Shown here: in pieces, positions 24,788 to 33,983 of the stretch
Layout: each line of letters starts with the position of its first letter
Numbering within the stretch: the first letter of the stretch is position 1
Assembly: GCF_000282095.2 (NCBI RefSeq)
Contig: NZ_AKKC02000002.1
Span: forward strand, 1,054,001-1,118,000
Length of the DNA: 64,000 bases
Source: Rhizobium sp. CF080
GTDB lineage: Bacteria; Pseudomonadota; Alphaproteobacteria; Rhizobiales; Rhizobiaceae
Direction: 5' to 3'
Notes under the pieces: model-generated
What the model was told of the DNA's origin: nothing
Databases searched by the model: none
Seen by the model: only the letters and a program-made list of their open reading frames with translations
Program-made: the position numbers and the translations under genes

Positions 24788-26065
24788 TTACTTGGCTTTG
24801 GCGATGATCTCGCCGAGCACAGTGTCGAAACGGTCGATCTCTTCCACCTTGTTGTAGTGGACCATGGACACGCGCATGCAGCCGCTTTCCATGGTGAGCC
24901 CGAGGCGCTTCATCAGGCGCGGCGCAAACATGTGGCCGTCGCGGCTGCCGATATTGTTCCTGCCGAGTTCGGCGGAGAGATATTGCGGCGTCAGGCCCGG
25001 AATGCTGAAGCAGATGGTCGGAACGCGCTTCTCCACCTGGTTCTCATCGGAAACGCCGTAGATCGTGGCGCCGTGCTTCTTCAGCACTGACAGCATCTTC
25101 TTCGACAGCGTCTGCTCGTAGGCGCGGATGGCACCCATGGCGGCGGCGAGCGCATCGCGGCGCGAATGTTCGCCGTCGGGAAGGAACTTGCGACCGAGGT
25201 CTTCCAGATAAAGTACGGCGGCATTCATGCCGGCGACGTTTTCGTAGGTGAAGGTGCCGACCTCGATCTTGTAGGGCGGAACGTCCGGAATGAAGTCTTC
25301 CTTGAAGGTCGGAAGCTTCACCAGTGCGTCATAACGGCCCCAGAGGAAGCCCATATGCGGGGAGAAATTCTTGTAGCCGGAGCAGACCAGATAGTCGCAA
25401 TCCCAGGCCTGAACGTCGATCAGAGCGTGGGGGCCGTAATGCACGCAGTCGAGGAAAACCTCCGCGCCGGCCGCATGCGCCAGCTTGCCGACAGTCGCCA
25501 CGTCGACGATCGTGCCGATCGAATGGGCGGTTACGGTGCACGCGACCAGACGGGTCTTGTCGTTCAGCAGCGGCTTCAGGTCGTCGGTATGCAGCATGCC
25601 GTCTTCGCGCATCTTCCACCAGACGATCCTGGCGCCGTCGGCTTCCAGCGCCATCCAGGTGGCGATGTCGGCGTCATGGTCCATGTCGGTGACGATGATC
25701 TCGTTGCGCTCCTGCAGCATCTTGGCGATGCCGAGGCTGACGAGGCGGATGAAGGACGTGGCGTTGAGGCCGAAGGAGATTTCCTCCGGTCGGTAGGCAT
25801 TCACCAGCAGGCCGACCGAAACGCGGGCCTCGGCGATCGTGCGGTCAACGCCCTGGCTGTGCAGATAGGGCGCCATGCGCTGCACGTTGCAATCGACGAG
25901 ATGGGCTGCGACCGCATCGACCACGGCCTGGGGCACCTGGGCGCCGCCGGCATTTTCGAAGAAGATGAAGTCCTTGTATTTCTGGAGAGCCGGAAACTTC
26001 AGCCTGAGTTCATCGACCGGAAAAGCCTTGGCGAGGTTATCGCCTGCCGTGACATGCGTGTTCAT
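24788..26065 (-). CDS. Class V aminotransferase / cysteine desulfurase-like PLP enzyme
   Basis: A 425-residue PLP enzyme of the SufS-like class V group. The N-terminus has [20 protein letters not shown], the substrate/cofactor loop. The cofactor Lys lies in [17 protein letters not shown]. It has the aspartate-containing [17 protein letters not shown] strand before it. True cysteine desulfurases carry a reactive Cys in a C-terminal loop; none is obvious here, so a lyase or epimerase role is possible. ATG 26065 has GGGAG with a 6-base gap. It diverges from the GntR gene at 26316, with direct-repeat operators between. Confidence 0.88.
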   Translation of the reverse strand: MNTHVTAGDNLAKAFPVDELRLKFPALQKYKDFIFFENAGGAQVPQAVVDAVAAHLVDCNVQRMAPYLHSQGVDRTIAEARVSVGLLVNAYRPEEISFGLNATSFIRLVSLGIAKMLQERNEIIVTDMDHDADIATWMALEADGARIVWWKMREDGMLHTDDLKPLLNDKTRLVACTVTAHSIGTIVDVATVGKLAHAAGAEVFLDCVHYGPHALIDVQAWDCDYLVCSGYKNFSPHMGFLWGRYDALVKLPTFKEDFIPDVPPYKIEVGTFTYENVAGMNAAVLYLEDLGRKFLPDGEHSRRDALAAAMGAIRAYEQTLSKKMLSVLKKHGATIYGVSDENQVEKRVPTICFSIPGLTPQYLSAELGRNNIGSRDGHMFAPRLMKRLGLTMESGCMRVSMVHYNKVEEIDRFDTVLGEIIAKAK

Positions 26066-26158
26066 GGATTTCTCCCAGGGTGTCGTATTTATCGAAGAAG
26101 AAGGGATGCAGGTGACAACGAGCTTCCCTCTGTTTATGTTTGGCCTGTTGCCGAATGA

Positions 26159-26209
26159 GCATTTGATCAAACTTGTAAATGTTCTATTGTGCCGTCGGCA
26201 TTTGATCAA
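26159..26209. promoter_or_regulatory. Direct-repeat operators TTTGATCAA between aminotransferase and gntR
   Basis: The 12-mer GCATTTGATCAA occurs at 26159-26170 and again at 26198-26209, each containing the palindrome TTGATCAA. The 39-bp spacing is near four helical turns, so two dimers would sit on the same face. They lie between divergent genes and are good candidates for the binding sites of the GntR protein of 26316. No other copy was noticed in the window. Confidence 0.6.
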
Positions 26210-26315
26210 GGGGAATTGCGTCGGGAACGGTAGATGACCCGTCGCCCAAGAGACTTGAAGAGCGCGGCCCGTTATGCGAGGCCTGGTTGTGATTTGAATG
26301 GGTCAGAGGACAAGG

Positions 26316-27008
26316 ATGGCGGATAGCGGGCTTTTGAAGGTCACGTCGCGCGTGACTGTTCAGGATACGGTCTACGAACAGTTGCGCCGGGCGTTGATGT
26401 GGGGTTCCTTTGCCCCGGCGCAGGCCATCACCATTTCGTCGCTGGCAACCGAGTTCGGCACCAGCCACATGCCGGTGCGCGAAGCGCTCCGAAGGCTCGC
26501 GGCGGAAAACGGCCTGGAGATCGGCCATAACGGATCGGCGCGGGTGCCGGCGGTTTCCCGCGAGCGGCTCGACGATCTCTGCCAGGCGCGCATCGCGCTC
26601 GAGGGCCTGGCGACGGAACTCGCCGCCGTGCATATGACCGATGAGGATATCGACCGTTCGGAGGCGCTCGCCCGCGAGCACGAGGAGATGGGCAAGGCCG
26701 GCGACGTCTATGGCATGCTGCGCAAGAACCAGGAGTTCCATTTCGGTATCTACGAGGCGTCGCGCTCCGAAGTGCTGCCACAGCATATCGAAATGCTCTG
26801 GCTGCGGTTCGGCCCCTATATGCGGATGCTGACCAATTACGTGGAAAAGGAATTCGACAAGGGCGTCGTGCACCCGTTCTCGTCCTATCATTTCCGGATC
26901 GTCGCGGCGCTTCGCGAGCGGAACGGCGCGCTCGCGCGGGACATGATGGTGGAGGATATCCTCGCCACCCAGTCGCACCTGCGGGACATGTCCCCGGAAC
27001 TGCGGTGA
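26316..27008 (+). CDS. GntR family regulator (FCD ligand domain, second)
   Basis: A 230-residue FadR-type regulator. The winged helix includes ISSLATEFGTSHMPVREALR near residues 40-60 and the FCD domain starts LCQARIALEGLATELAA. FCD metal-ligand-like His and Asp residues occur in FHFGIYEASRSEVLP and HPFSSYHFRIVAAL. ATG 26316 is preferred because AGAGGA lies five bases upstream; an in-frame ATG exists at 26298. It is divergent from the aminotransferase, whose expression it probably controls through the TTTGATCAA repeats. It ends in a strong hairpin. Confidence 0.9.
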   Translation: MADSGLLKVTSRVTVQDTVYEQLRRALMWGSFAPAQAITISSLATEFGTSHMPVREALRRLAAENGLEIGHNGSARVPAVSRERLDDLCQARIALEGLATELAAVHMTDEDIDRSEALAREHEEMGKAGDVYGMLRKNQEFHFGIYEASRSEVLPQHIEMLWLRFGPYMRMLTNYVEKEFDKGVVHPFSSYHFRIVAALRERNGALARDMMVEDILATQSHLRDMSPELR

Positions 27009-27029
27009 CCCCGGCGCCGTGCGCCGGGG
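27009..27029. terminator. Hairpin between convergent gntR and TIM-barrel genes
   Basis: A perfect 9-bp GC-rich stem (CCCCGGCGC at 27009-27017, GCGCCGGGG at 27021-27029) with a 3-nt loop directly follows the gntR stop codon. No long T-run follows, so termination efficiency is uncertain. Confidence 0.6.
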
Positions 27030-27050
27030 TGTGAGCTTGTAAAGTCAGGC

Positions 27051-27869
27051 TTACTGGCCGAGGCCGAGCGAAGCGAGATACTCGACGGAAGCCGGGATCT
27101 TCGACTTCTCCTTGATCTCGACGATCAGCCGCGGATTGCTGGTGAGATCGGCGAGTGCCTGGAAGACCGACGGCCAAAGGATATTGCCTTCGCCGAGCGC
27201 CCAGTGGCGGTCGGCGTAACCGTCGGCATCCTGCAGATGGACGTGCTGCAGGCGGTTGCCAGCTGCCTTCACATAATAGTCGACCGGCGGAGCGCCGGTG
27301 GAACCATGTGCATAATGTGCGTGGCCGGTATCGATCGACACGGCGACGGCCGGCGAGTTGAAGCTGTCGGCAAGCGCCACGCGGATATGCTGGTCGATAT
27401 CCTCGATGTTTTCCAGAACGATCACGGCGCCGATATCCTCGGCCTGCTTGACGGCATCGCGCATCGTCATGTGCACGTGCTCGACGACGCGCTCGCCCTC
27501 GCCCTTGTTGTTGTCGAGGTTGTTGTAGGACCAGGTCGTGTAGGGGCTGTGTGCGACCATCTGGGTTGCGCCGATCGCCGCGCAGACGTCGAGGCCCTGC
27601 TTCAGGCGCTTGGCGACGACGGCGCGGATGTCCGGATCCTGGGAAGCGATGGTGAAGCCCCAGAACGGGCCATGGATGCCGAGGCGGCCTTCGAAACCAT
27701 CGAGCAGCTTTCTGGCGCGCTCGGCGAGCGGCGTCCAGTCGCCGTTCAGAACATCACCAGTGGTGAAGTCCTGGAGTTCGAGATCGCGCTGCTTGTCGAA
27801 AAGCCAGTTGCGGTGAATTTCGAGGTCGCGAAGCGTCATGGCCGCGCCGATCACGGGAAGGGAAGACAT
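27051..27869 (-). CDS. Sugar phosphate isomerase/epimerase-like TIM-barrel protein
   Basis: A 272-residue protein of the AP endonuclease family 2 / xylose isomerase-like barrel. The metal-site segments are visible: HGPFWGF, VAHSPYTTWSYNNLD, VIVLENIEDIDQHI (metal Glu), VSIDTGHAHYAH (Asp and His) and LQHVHLQDADGYADRHW. RLIVEIKEKSK would give the final Glu. Such enzymes isomerise or epimerise sugars, inositols or hydroxypyruvate-like compounds, or dehydrate shikimate-type rings. ATG 27869 has GGAG with a 6-base gap. It diverges from the second peptide-type ABC operon and may process its cargo. Confidence 0.85.
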   Translation of the reverse strand: MSSLPVIGAAMTLRDLEIHRNWLFDKQRDLELQDFTTGDVLNGDWTPLAERARKLLDGFEGRLGIHGPFWGFTIASQDPDIRAVVAKRLKQGLDVCAAIGATQMVAHSPYTTWSYNNLDNNKGEGERVVEHVHMTMRDAVKQAEDIGAVIVLENIEDIDQHIRVALADSFNSPAVAVSIDTGHAHYAHGSTGAPPVDYYVKAAGNRLQHVHLQDADGYADRHWALGEGNILWPSVFQALADLTSNPRLIVEIKEKSKIPASVEYLASLGLGQ

Positions 27870-28271
27870 GGAAAACTCCATCAAGACAAAGGAAATGTCG
27901 GGGAAGGGACGCGCCGGAGAAAAGTCCGCGCAGGGCTTCCCATGTCAGAATTTTGTGTCGGTAATATTACATTTGTAACGCGGGATGATGAAATTTGCAT
28001 CCGTGTTCAATTTCATCGAATCGCCAAGCTAGCGTCACGGAACTGATACACAGGCTGGCCAAATAACCCCTGCAAATCAGGAGGTAGTCGTGAGCCGTAG
28101 CAATACGCTTCTTAACGTTGTTCATCGGGGCGAGCGGTTTTCAGGTCCGCGGCCCGGGCGGATGGCGTGCCGTTGGCAGGCGAAGCTCTGCGAACCCCTC
28201 AGCCGTCACCGCTCGAGCTCGCAGGGGCTGATCGAGCTCGTTCAATAACCCGAAGCCAAAGGACAATTTCC
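27870..28271. promoter_or_regulatory. Divergent promoter region before the second peptide-type ABC operon
   Basis: This 402-bp non-coding stretch holds a 9-bp inverted repeat (GATGAAATT at 27987-27995, AATTTCATC at 28009-28017) separated by 13 bp, and just upstream the 10-bp palindrome GTAATATTAC at 27961-27970 followed by a GTAAC half site. These could be operators for the ABC operon. Bases 28080-28250 look unstructured. No confident promoter boxes. Confidence 0.45.
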
Positions 28272-29903
28272 ATGGTCAACTTCACCCGCCGCAGCACGCT
28301 TGGCCTTGCCGGCGCCGCTGCCGGCTCGCTGATCCTGCCGCGCTTCTCGATCGCCCAGGGCGCCAAGCGCCCGTCGATCACGATCGCTGTTCAGAAGATC
28401 ACCAACAACAACACGCTCGACATCTGGAACGAACAGTCGAATGTCGGCGAGCGCGTTTTCTTCCCGAACGTCTGGGAAGGTCTCATCCTGCGTGACTGGA
28501 TGGGCAACCAGGGTCCGCTTCCGGGTCTCGCAACCGAGTGGAAGCGCATCGACGACAAGACGCTGGAACTGAAGCTGCGCCGGGGCGTCAAGTTCCACAA
28601 CGGCGACGAACTGACCGCGGAAGACGTCGCCTTCAGCTTTTCCGCCCAGCGCTTGTTCGGCAGCACCCAGCCGGCTGGCGGCAAGACCATCTTCGCCGAC
28701 GACAACAAGCCGGTTACCGCCAAGGAACTGCCAGCCACCATCCCAGGCGTCGGCCGCCGTCTGTGGCCGGCACTCGCGGGTGTCGAAGCCGTCGACAAAT
28801 ATACCGTCCGTTTCCACAACGCGACGCCGGACGTTACGCTCGAAGGCCGCCTCTATGCTTTCGGCAGCCAGATCGCCAACCGTCGCGCCTGGGACGAAGC
28901 CAAGACCTACGTCGAATGGGCTCGCAAGCCCGTCACGACAGGCGCTTACATGATCGGCGAATTCAAGCCGGACGTCTCCCTGACGCTCGTCGCCTTCGAC
29001 GAGTACTGGGGTGGCCGTCCGCCGCTCGCTCAGATCCGCTTCGTTGAGGTTCCGGAAGTCGCTTCCCGCGTCAACGGTCTGCTCTCCGGCGAATACGACT
29101 TCGCCTGCGACCTGCCGCCAGATCAGATCGCAACGGTCAAGGCTGCCAAGGGCTTTGAAGTTCAGGGATCGACGATCAACAATCACCGGATCTCGGTCTT
29201 CAACACTCAGAATCCTATTCTTGCCAACCCGCTTATGCGCCGCGCCATGACGCATTCGATCGACCGCCAGGCGATCGTCGAAGCGCTCTGGGCCGGCCAG
29301 ACCAAGATCCCGGCTGGCCTGCAGTTCCCGTTCTACGGCTCGATGTTCGTCGAGGGCTGGAAGGTTCCGGAATTCAACGCCAAGCTCGCCCAGGACCTGA
29401 TCAAGCAGGCCGGTTACAAGGGTGAAGTGATCCCGTTCCGCCTCCTCAACAACTATTACACCAACCAGACCTCGAACGGTCAGATCATGGTTGAGATGTG
29501 GAAGCAGGTCGGCCTGAACGTTCAGATCGAAATGAAGGAAAACTGGGGCCAGATCCACGATCCGGCCGGCGTCAAGGGTGTTCGGGACTGGTCGGCCTCG
29601 GCCGCCTTCAGCGATCCGGTCTCCTCGATCGTCGCCCAGTTCGGCCCGAACGGCGAAGTGCAGCAGAAGAAGGACTGGACCAATGCCGAAGTCAACCAGA
29701 TGGCTTCGGTCCTGGAAACCAGCACCGACCCGGCTGCCCGCAAGAAGGCTTTCGCCCGCATGCTGGAAATCTGCGAGCGCGAAGACCCCGTCTATCAGGT
29801 CCTGCACCAGAACGCCGTGTTCACGGGCATGAAGTCGTCGCTCAAGTGGAAGGCTGCTCCGGCTTTCGCGATGGACTTCCGCGCCTCCAACTGGGCGATC
29901 TGA
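28272..29903 (+). CDS. Peptide-type ABC transporter substrate-binding protein (second importer)
   Basis: A 543-residue family 5 binding protein. The N-terminus MVNFTRRSTLGLAGAAAG has a twin-arginine motif (TRRSTLG) then a hydrophobic region, so Tat export is likely. Family segments include LKLRRGVKFHNGDELTAEDV and TTGAYMIGEFKPD. ATG 28272 is chosen by signal-peptide position; AAAGGA lies nine bases upstream. Codon use is noticeably richer in C-ending codons than its neighbours, consistent with high expression. It heads the operon binding protein, two ATPases, two permeases. Confidence 0.92.
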   Translation: MVNFTRRSTLGLAGAAAGSLILPRFSIAQGAKRPSITIAVQKITNNNTLDIWNEQSNVGERVFFPNVWEGLILRDWMGNQGPLPGLATEWKRIDDKTLELKLRRGVKFHNGDELTAEDVAFSFSAQRLFGSTQPAGGKTIFADDNKPVTAKELPATIPGVGRRLWPALAGVEAVDKYTVRFHNATPDVTLEGRLYAFGSQIANRRAWDEAKTYVEWARKPVTTGAYMIGEFKPDVSLTLVAFDEYWGGRPPLAQIRFVEVPEVASRVNGLLSGEYDFACDLPPDQIATVKAAKGFEVQGSTINNHRISVFNTQNPILANPLMRRAMTHSIDRQAIVEALWAGQTKIPAGLQFPFYGSMFVEGWKVPEFNAKLAQDLIKQAGYKGEVIPFRLLNNYYTNQTSNGQIMVEMWKQVGLNVQIEMKENWGQIHDPAGVKGVRDWSASAAFSDPVSSIVAQFGPNGEVQQKKDWTNAEVNQMASVLETSTDPAARKKAFARMLEICEREDPVYQVLHQNAVFTGMKSSLKWKAAPAFAMDFRASNWAI

Positions 29904-29919
29904 TCGGATCGTTCTTCTG

Positions 29920-29958
29920 TGCTCCGGCGACCCTGCGGCCGCCGGAGCATTTGTTTTC
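29920..29958 (+). terminator. Intrinsic-terminator-like attenuator after the binding protein
   Basis: TGCTCCGGCG (29920-29929) pairs perfectly with CGCCGGAGCA (29940-29949), and the stem is followed by TTTGTTTTC. It sits between the binding-protein gene and the first ATPase gene of the same operon, so it probably causes partial termination that keeps binding protein in excess. Confidence 0.7.
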
Positions 29959-30013
29959 AAAAACGGCAATGTCTTCGGCCTGGTGACGGCGGGAGGCAGG
30001 AGTATGGCGGGAT

Positions 30014-31027
30014 ATGGATAGAGCATCGTCCAATCTGGTAGAGCTGCGCGATCTGAAGGTCGCCTTCGACGGCGTCCAGGTTCTGCACGGCATCGACCTC
30101 AATGTCGGCTGGGGCGAAGCAGTGGGCCTCGTCGGCGAATCGGGATGCGGCAAGTCGGTGACGTGGCTTGCGGCTCTGGGCTTGCTTCCCGGCAAGGCGA
30201 GTGTCACCGGTTCCGTGCGGCTTGATGGGCAGGAACTTGCCGGTGGTCCCCGCGAGGCTTTCGAACAGGTGCGTGGCGGGCGGATCGCCATGATCTTCCA
30301 GGACCCGTCGAGCTCGCTCAATCCGGTGCTCAGGATCGGCCGCCAGATCGTCGAGGCGCTGTCGCTGCATCGCGGCCTCAGGGGCGACCCGGCGCGGAGA
30401 GAGGCGCTGCGGCTGCTGGACATGGTGGGCATTCCCGATGCCCGCCGTCGTTTCGATCTCTATCCGCACGAATTCTCGGGCGGCCAGTGTCAGCGGCTGA
30501 TGATCGCCATGGCGCTTGCCGGCGAACCGGACCTGCTGATCGCCGACGAGCCGACCACGGCGCTCGACGCGACGATCCAGGCGCAGATTCTCGACCTGCT
30601 GATCCAGCTCCGGGCGGAGACCGGCATGGCGACGGTGTTCATCAGCCACGATCTGGGCGCCGTTTCCCAGGTCTGCGAACGGGTCTGCGTCATGTATGCC
30701 GGCCGGATCGTCGAGGAAGGCAGTGTCGCTGAGCTCTTTTCCGAACCGCGCCATCCCTATACGCGCGGTCTTTTTGACGCGATCCCGCGCATCGACGGTC
30801 CCCGCCAGCGGCTCATCCCCATCCCCGGCACGGTCCCGAACCCGAAACATCTGCCTGAAGGCTGCTCCTTCCAGCCGCGCTGTTTTCGCGCGCTCGAGGC
30901 CTGTCGCAGCGAGCGCCCTGCGCTCGATACGTCGGCCGATGGCCGGCAGCTCGCCTGCTTCCGGCCGGTTCAGGCCAACGAGCCCGCCGAGCCAAGAACC
31001 AGAGTGACCGAGGATATGCTGCTATGA
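30014..31027 (+). CDS. Peptide-type ABC transporter ATP-binding protein (DppD-like)
   Basis: A 337-residue ATPase with Walker [12 protein letters not shown] near residues 38-48, Q-loop [13 protein letters not shown], signature [14 protein letters not shown], Walker [13 protein letters not shown] and switch His in FISHDLGAV. The C-terminal oligopeptide domain has Cys residues in [14 protein letters not shown]. Its stop overlaps the next ATPase start (ATGA). The two ATPases should heterodimerise under the DppB/DppC-like permeases. The first importer of the window has the same pair fused in one chain. Confidence 0.93.
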   Translation: MDRASSNLVELRDLKVAFDGVQVLHGIDLNVGWGEAVGLVGESGCGKSVTWLAALGLLPGKASVTGSVRLDGQELAGGPREAFEQVRGGRIAMIFQDPSSSLNPVLRIGRQIVEALSLHRGLRGDPARREALRLLDMVGIPDARRRFDLYPHEFSGGQCQRLMIAMALAGEPDLLIADEPTTALDATIQAQILDLLIQLRAETGMATVFISHDLGAVSQVCERVCVMYAGRIVEEGSVAELFSEPRHPYTRGLFDAIPRIDGPRQRLIPIPGTVPNPKHLPEGCSFQPRCFRALEACRSERPALDTSADGRQLACFRPVQANEPAEPRTRVTEDMLL

Positions 31028-32007
31028 CCGCCCTCATCGAAGCGGACAATCTCGTTCGCGTCTACAAGATCCGTCGCGGCGTGTTTGCACAGCCGCATCC
31101 GGTGCGTGCCGTGGACGGCATTTCGTTGGCGCTGAAGCCAGGCGAGACGCTGGGCGTCGTCGGCGAGTCGGGCTCGGGCAAATCGACGCTCGGGCGGATG
31201 CTGCTCGGCATCGATGTCGCACAGGGCGGTGAAGTCCGGTTCGAAGGCAAGCCGATGCCGGCGCTGAAGACGCCCGAATGGCGCGCGCTGCGGGCGAAGA
31301 TGCAATTCGTCTACCAGGACCCGCTGGCAGCGCTCGACCGGCGCGTGACGATCGCAAAGCAGATCGGCGAGCCGCTGGACATCCACAAGCTCATTCCGAA
31401 ACAGCATCAGGAGGCCCGCGTCGCCGAACTGATGGCGGCCGTCGGCCTGCGTCCGGATCAGGCCGGGCGCTATCCGCACGAGCTGTCGGGCGGCCAGCGG
31501 CAGCGCGCCGTGATCGCCCGCGCGCTTGCCGCACGCCCCAGGCTTCTGGTCTGCGACGAGCCGGTTTCCGCGCTGGACGTCTCCATCCAGGCGCAGGTCG
31601 TCAATATGCTGCGCGATCTGCAGGAGAAGAACGGCATCGCCATGGTGTTCATCAGCCATGACCTCAAAGTGGTGCGCAATATCGCCGACCGGGTGGCGGT
31701 GATGTATCTCGGCCGGATCGTCGAAGAGGCTTCTTCCGACGTGATCTTCCACTCGCCGCAGCATCCCTATACCAAGGCGCTGGTCTCCAGCGTGCCGGTT
31801 CCGGGCAAAATCCTCGAAGGGCGCGTCATCCTTCAGGGCGAGCCGCCGAACCCGGCCAACCGTCCGCTCGGTTGCGCCTTCCACCCCCGTTGCGCGCTGG
31901 CGCAGGATGTCTGCCGCGCCGCCGTTCCGCAGCTTCGCCCAATCGGCAATGGCCGCACGGCTGCCTGCCATGTCGTGGCTGGCGAAGCCGCCCCGATCGC
32001 GGCCTGA
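31024..32007 (+). CDS. Peptide-type ABC transporter ATP-binding protein (DppF-like)
   Basis: A 327-residue ATPase with Walker A GVVGESGSGKSTLGRM, Q-loop FVYQDPLAALDRR, signature LSGGQRQRAVIARA, Walker B LLVCDEPVSALD and switch FISHDLKVV. Cys residues near the C-terminus (GCAFHPRCALAQDVC) follow the family pattern. ATG 31024 overlaps the previous stop by four bases. It is followed after 11 bp by the DppB-like permease. The whole importer is complete. Confidence 0.93.
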   Translation: MTALIEADNLVRVYKIRRGVFAQPHPVRAVDGISLALKPGETLGVVGESGSGKSTLGRMLLGIDVAQGGEVRFEGKPMPALKTPEWRALRAKMQFVYQDPLAALDRRVTIAKQIGEPLDIHKLIPKQHQEARVAELMAAVGLRPDQAGRYPHELSGGQRQRAVIARALAARPRLLVCDEPVSALDVSIQAQVVNMLRDLQEKNGIAMVFISHDLKVVRNIADRVAVMYLGRIVEEASSDVIFHSPQHPYTKALVSSVPVPGKILEGRVILQGEPPNPANRPLGCAFHPRCALAQDVCRAAVPQLRPIGNGRTAACHVVAGEAAPIAA

Positions 32008-32018
32008 GAGGAGCCCTG

Positions 32019-32945
32019 ATGATCCGCTTCATAGCCGTTCGCCTCCTCCGGGCAATGATCACCATCTTTGCCGTCGTCACCTTCGCCTTCGTCGTGCTGC
32101 GCATGTCGGGCGACCCAGCCCAGGTCATGCTCGGCCCGGATGTGCCGCAGGAAGCCGTCGATGCGTTCCGCCGGTCCTGGGGCCTCGATCAGCCGCTCTG
32201 GATTCAATACCTCGCCTATATCAAATCGATCTTCACCGGCGATTTCGGCGTGTCGATGCGCGACAAGGCCTCGGCGCTGGACCTAGTGCTGCAGCGCGTG
32301 CCCGCGACGCTGCAGCTCACACTGCCGGCGCTGCTCCTGAAGCTGGTCTTCGGCATTCCGGCCGGCGTCTATGCGGCGCTGCATCGCCAGAGTTTTGCCG
32401 ATCGCGGCGTTATTCTGCTCGCGGTCCTCGGCTTCACGATCCCGTCCTTCGTCATGGGCCTGGTGCTGGTGCTGATCTTCGCTGTCATTCTCGGCGTGTT
32501 GCCGTCCGGCGGTCAGGATACCTGGGTGCATGGCATCCTGCCGACGGTGACCATGAGCATCGGCGGCATCGGCATTCTCGCCCGCTTCTCTCGCAGCGCC
32601 ATGATCGAGGTGATGGGCCAGCCCTATATCCGCACCGCTTCCGCCAAAGGCCTGAAATGGCGTGACGTGGTCTGGAACCATGCGCTGCCGAACGCGGCCG
32701 TGCCGATCGTGACGATCGTCGGCTTCATGGTCGGCTCGCTGATTGCCGGCGCCGTGGTGGTCGAGTCGATCTTCTCCTGGCCAGGCATCGGCCGCCTGCT
32801 GATCGTCTCGGTCAGCAACCGCGACCTTGCCGTCGTCCAGTGCATCCTGCTGATCATCGCCGCCGCAATGGTGGTTTCGAACCTCGTCGTCGACCTGCTC
32901 TACGGCTGGCTCGACCCCCGCCTTCGCTCCAGCGCGGCGCATTGA
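32019..32945 (+). CDS. Peptide-type ABC transporter permease (DppB-like, second importer)
   Basis: A 308-residue inner-membrane permease beginning MIRFIAVRLLRAMITIFAVV, the usual DppB first helix. It has the periplasmic SGDPAQVMLGPDVPQEAVDA segment and the EAA loop RTASAKGLKWRDVVWNHALP. ATG 32019 has AGGAG with a 5-base gap; the frame is open much further upstream but that is inside the ATPase gene. It lies 12 bp before the DppC-like gene. Confidence 0.93.
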   Translation: MIRFIAVRLLRAMITIFAVVTFAFVVLRMSGDPAQVMLGPDVPQEAVDAFRRSWGLDQPLWIQYLAYIKSIFTGDFGVSMRDKASALDLVLQRVPATLQLTLPALLLKLVFGIPAGVYAALHRQSFADRGVILLAVLGFTIPSFVMGLVLVLIFAVILGVLPSGGQDTWVHGILPTVTMSIGGIGILARFSRSAMIEVMGQPYIRTASAKGLKWRDVVWNHALPNAAVPIVTIVGFMVGSLIAGAVVVESIFSWPGIGRLLIVSVSNRDLAVVQCILLIIAAAMVVSNLVVDLLYGWLDPRLRSSAAH

Positions 32946-32957
32946 GGATAAAGAGAT

Positions 32958-33839
32958 ATGACTACGATCAATCTGTCGGAAAGCTCGCGGACGCCGGGCT
33001 GGTATGCGACGCTCATCACCCGCCTGCGCCGCAACGTGCCGTTCACCGTCGGGCTCGGCATTCTCTGGCTGGCGGCCGTGGTGGTGGTTGCGATCTTCGC
33101 CGACCAGATCCGCCCCTACAACATCACGGCCATGGACCTGTCGAGCCGCCTTTCCCATCCAGGGGCCCTGAAGCACCTGCTGGGTACCGACGAGCTTGGC
33201 CGCGATGTGCTTTCACGCCTCCTCCAGTCGGTCCGGGTATCGCTGATCATCGCCTTCGGCGCCACGATTCTCTCGGCGGTGTTCGGCACGGCGCTTGGTT
33301 TCGCGGCCGCGCAGTTCCGGGGTGCGGTCGAGCATCTCGTGCTGGTGCTCGCCGATTTCCAGGCGGCGCTGCCGTTCCTGATCATGTCGCTCGCGGTGCT
33401 CGCCTTCTTCGGCTCGTCGATGGTGCTGCTGGTCTGCTTGATGGGTTTCTACGGCTGGGAACGCTACGCCCGCATCGCCCGCGGCCTTGCGATCTCGGCG
33501 AGCTCGCAAGGGTATGCGGCCTCCGTCGTGCAGCTCGGCGCGACGCCGGCGCGGGTCTATTTCCACCATATCCTGCCGAACGTGGCCTCGACGCTGATCG
33601 TCTCGATGACGCTGACCTTCCCGGAAATCATCCTGATGGAAAGTGGCCTCTCCTTCCTCGGCCTCGGTGTGCAGCCGCCGGAGACGAGCCTGGGCAACAT
33701 GGTCGGTTTCGGCCGCGAATACCTGACCCGCGCGCCGTGGATCATGCTTGCCCCCTCGGTCGTGATCATGCTGACGACGCTGTCGATCAGCATTGTCGGC
33801 GACTGGCTGCGCGACAAGCTCGACCCGACCCTTTCGTAA
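32958..33839 (+). CDS. Peptide-type ABC transporter permease (DppC-like, second importer)
   Basis: A 293-residue inner-membrane permease, last gene of the second importer. It has the long first helix FTVGLGILWLAAVVVVAIFA, the DppC signature LGTDELGRDVLSRLLQSVRV and the EAA loop AASVVQLGATPARVYFHHIL. Its stop codon is the first base triplet of a short tandem repeat (33837-33871), and a hairpin follows at 33864-33889. Confidence 0.93.
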   Translation: MTTINLSESSRTPGWYATLITRLRRNVPFTVGLGILWLAAVVVVAIFADQIRPYNITAMDLSSRLSHPGALKHLLGTDELGRDVLSRLLQSVRVSLIIAFGATILSAVFGTALGFAAAQFRGAVEHLVLVLADFQAALPFLIMSLAVLAFFGSSMVLLVCLMGFYGWERYARIARGLAISASSQGYAASVVQLGATPARVYFHHILPNVASTLIVSMTLTFPEIILMESGLSFLGLGVQPPETSLGNMVGFGREYLTRAPWIMLAPSVVIMLTTLSISIVGDWLRDKLDPTLS

Positions 33840-33983
33840 TCTTAAGTGGTGGCGTAATCTCAAGTGGCGGCCGCAAGACCGTCCGCCACCTGTGTCTGTA
33901 TCGGGGGTGAGAATGCAACGGATCGTCAACGATCCGGCGGTAATAGCGCTAATCCGGGCTGTTTCATAAACTCGCCACTTGAG
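33837..33983. repeat. Repeat patch: tandem 18-mer plus 11-bp inverted repeats (possible mobile-element relic)
   Basis: TAATCTTAAGTGGTGGCG (33837-33854) is repeated imperfectly at 33855-33872. CTCAAGTGGCG at 33859-33869 recurs as its exact reverse complement at 33973-33983, bounding about 125 bp. Inside are two hairpins: GTGGCGG with CCGCCAC (33864-33889), and CGGATCGT with ACGATCCG (33919-33936). The layout is like a miniature inverted-repeat element or decayed insertion-sequence end. No transposase remnant and no clear target-site duplication are visible. The first hairpin may also end the ABC operon transcript. Confidence 0.45.

Noticed and set aside
28242..30026. Open frame of about 590 codons on the minus strand opposite the second peptide binding protein
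   Set aside because: Antisense shadow; the plus strand has a Tat signal and family 5 segments.
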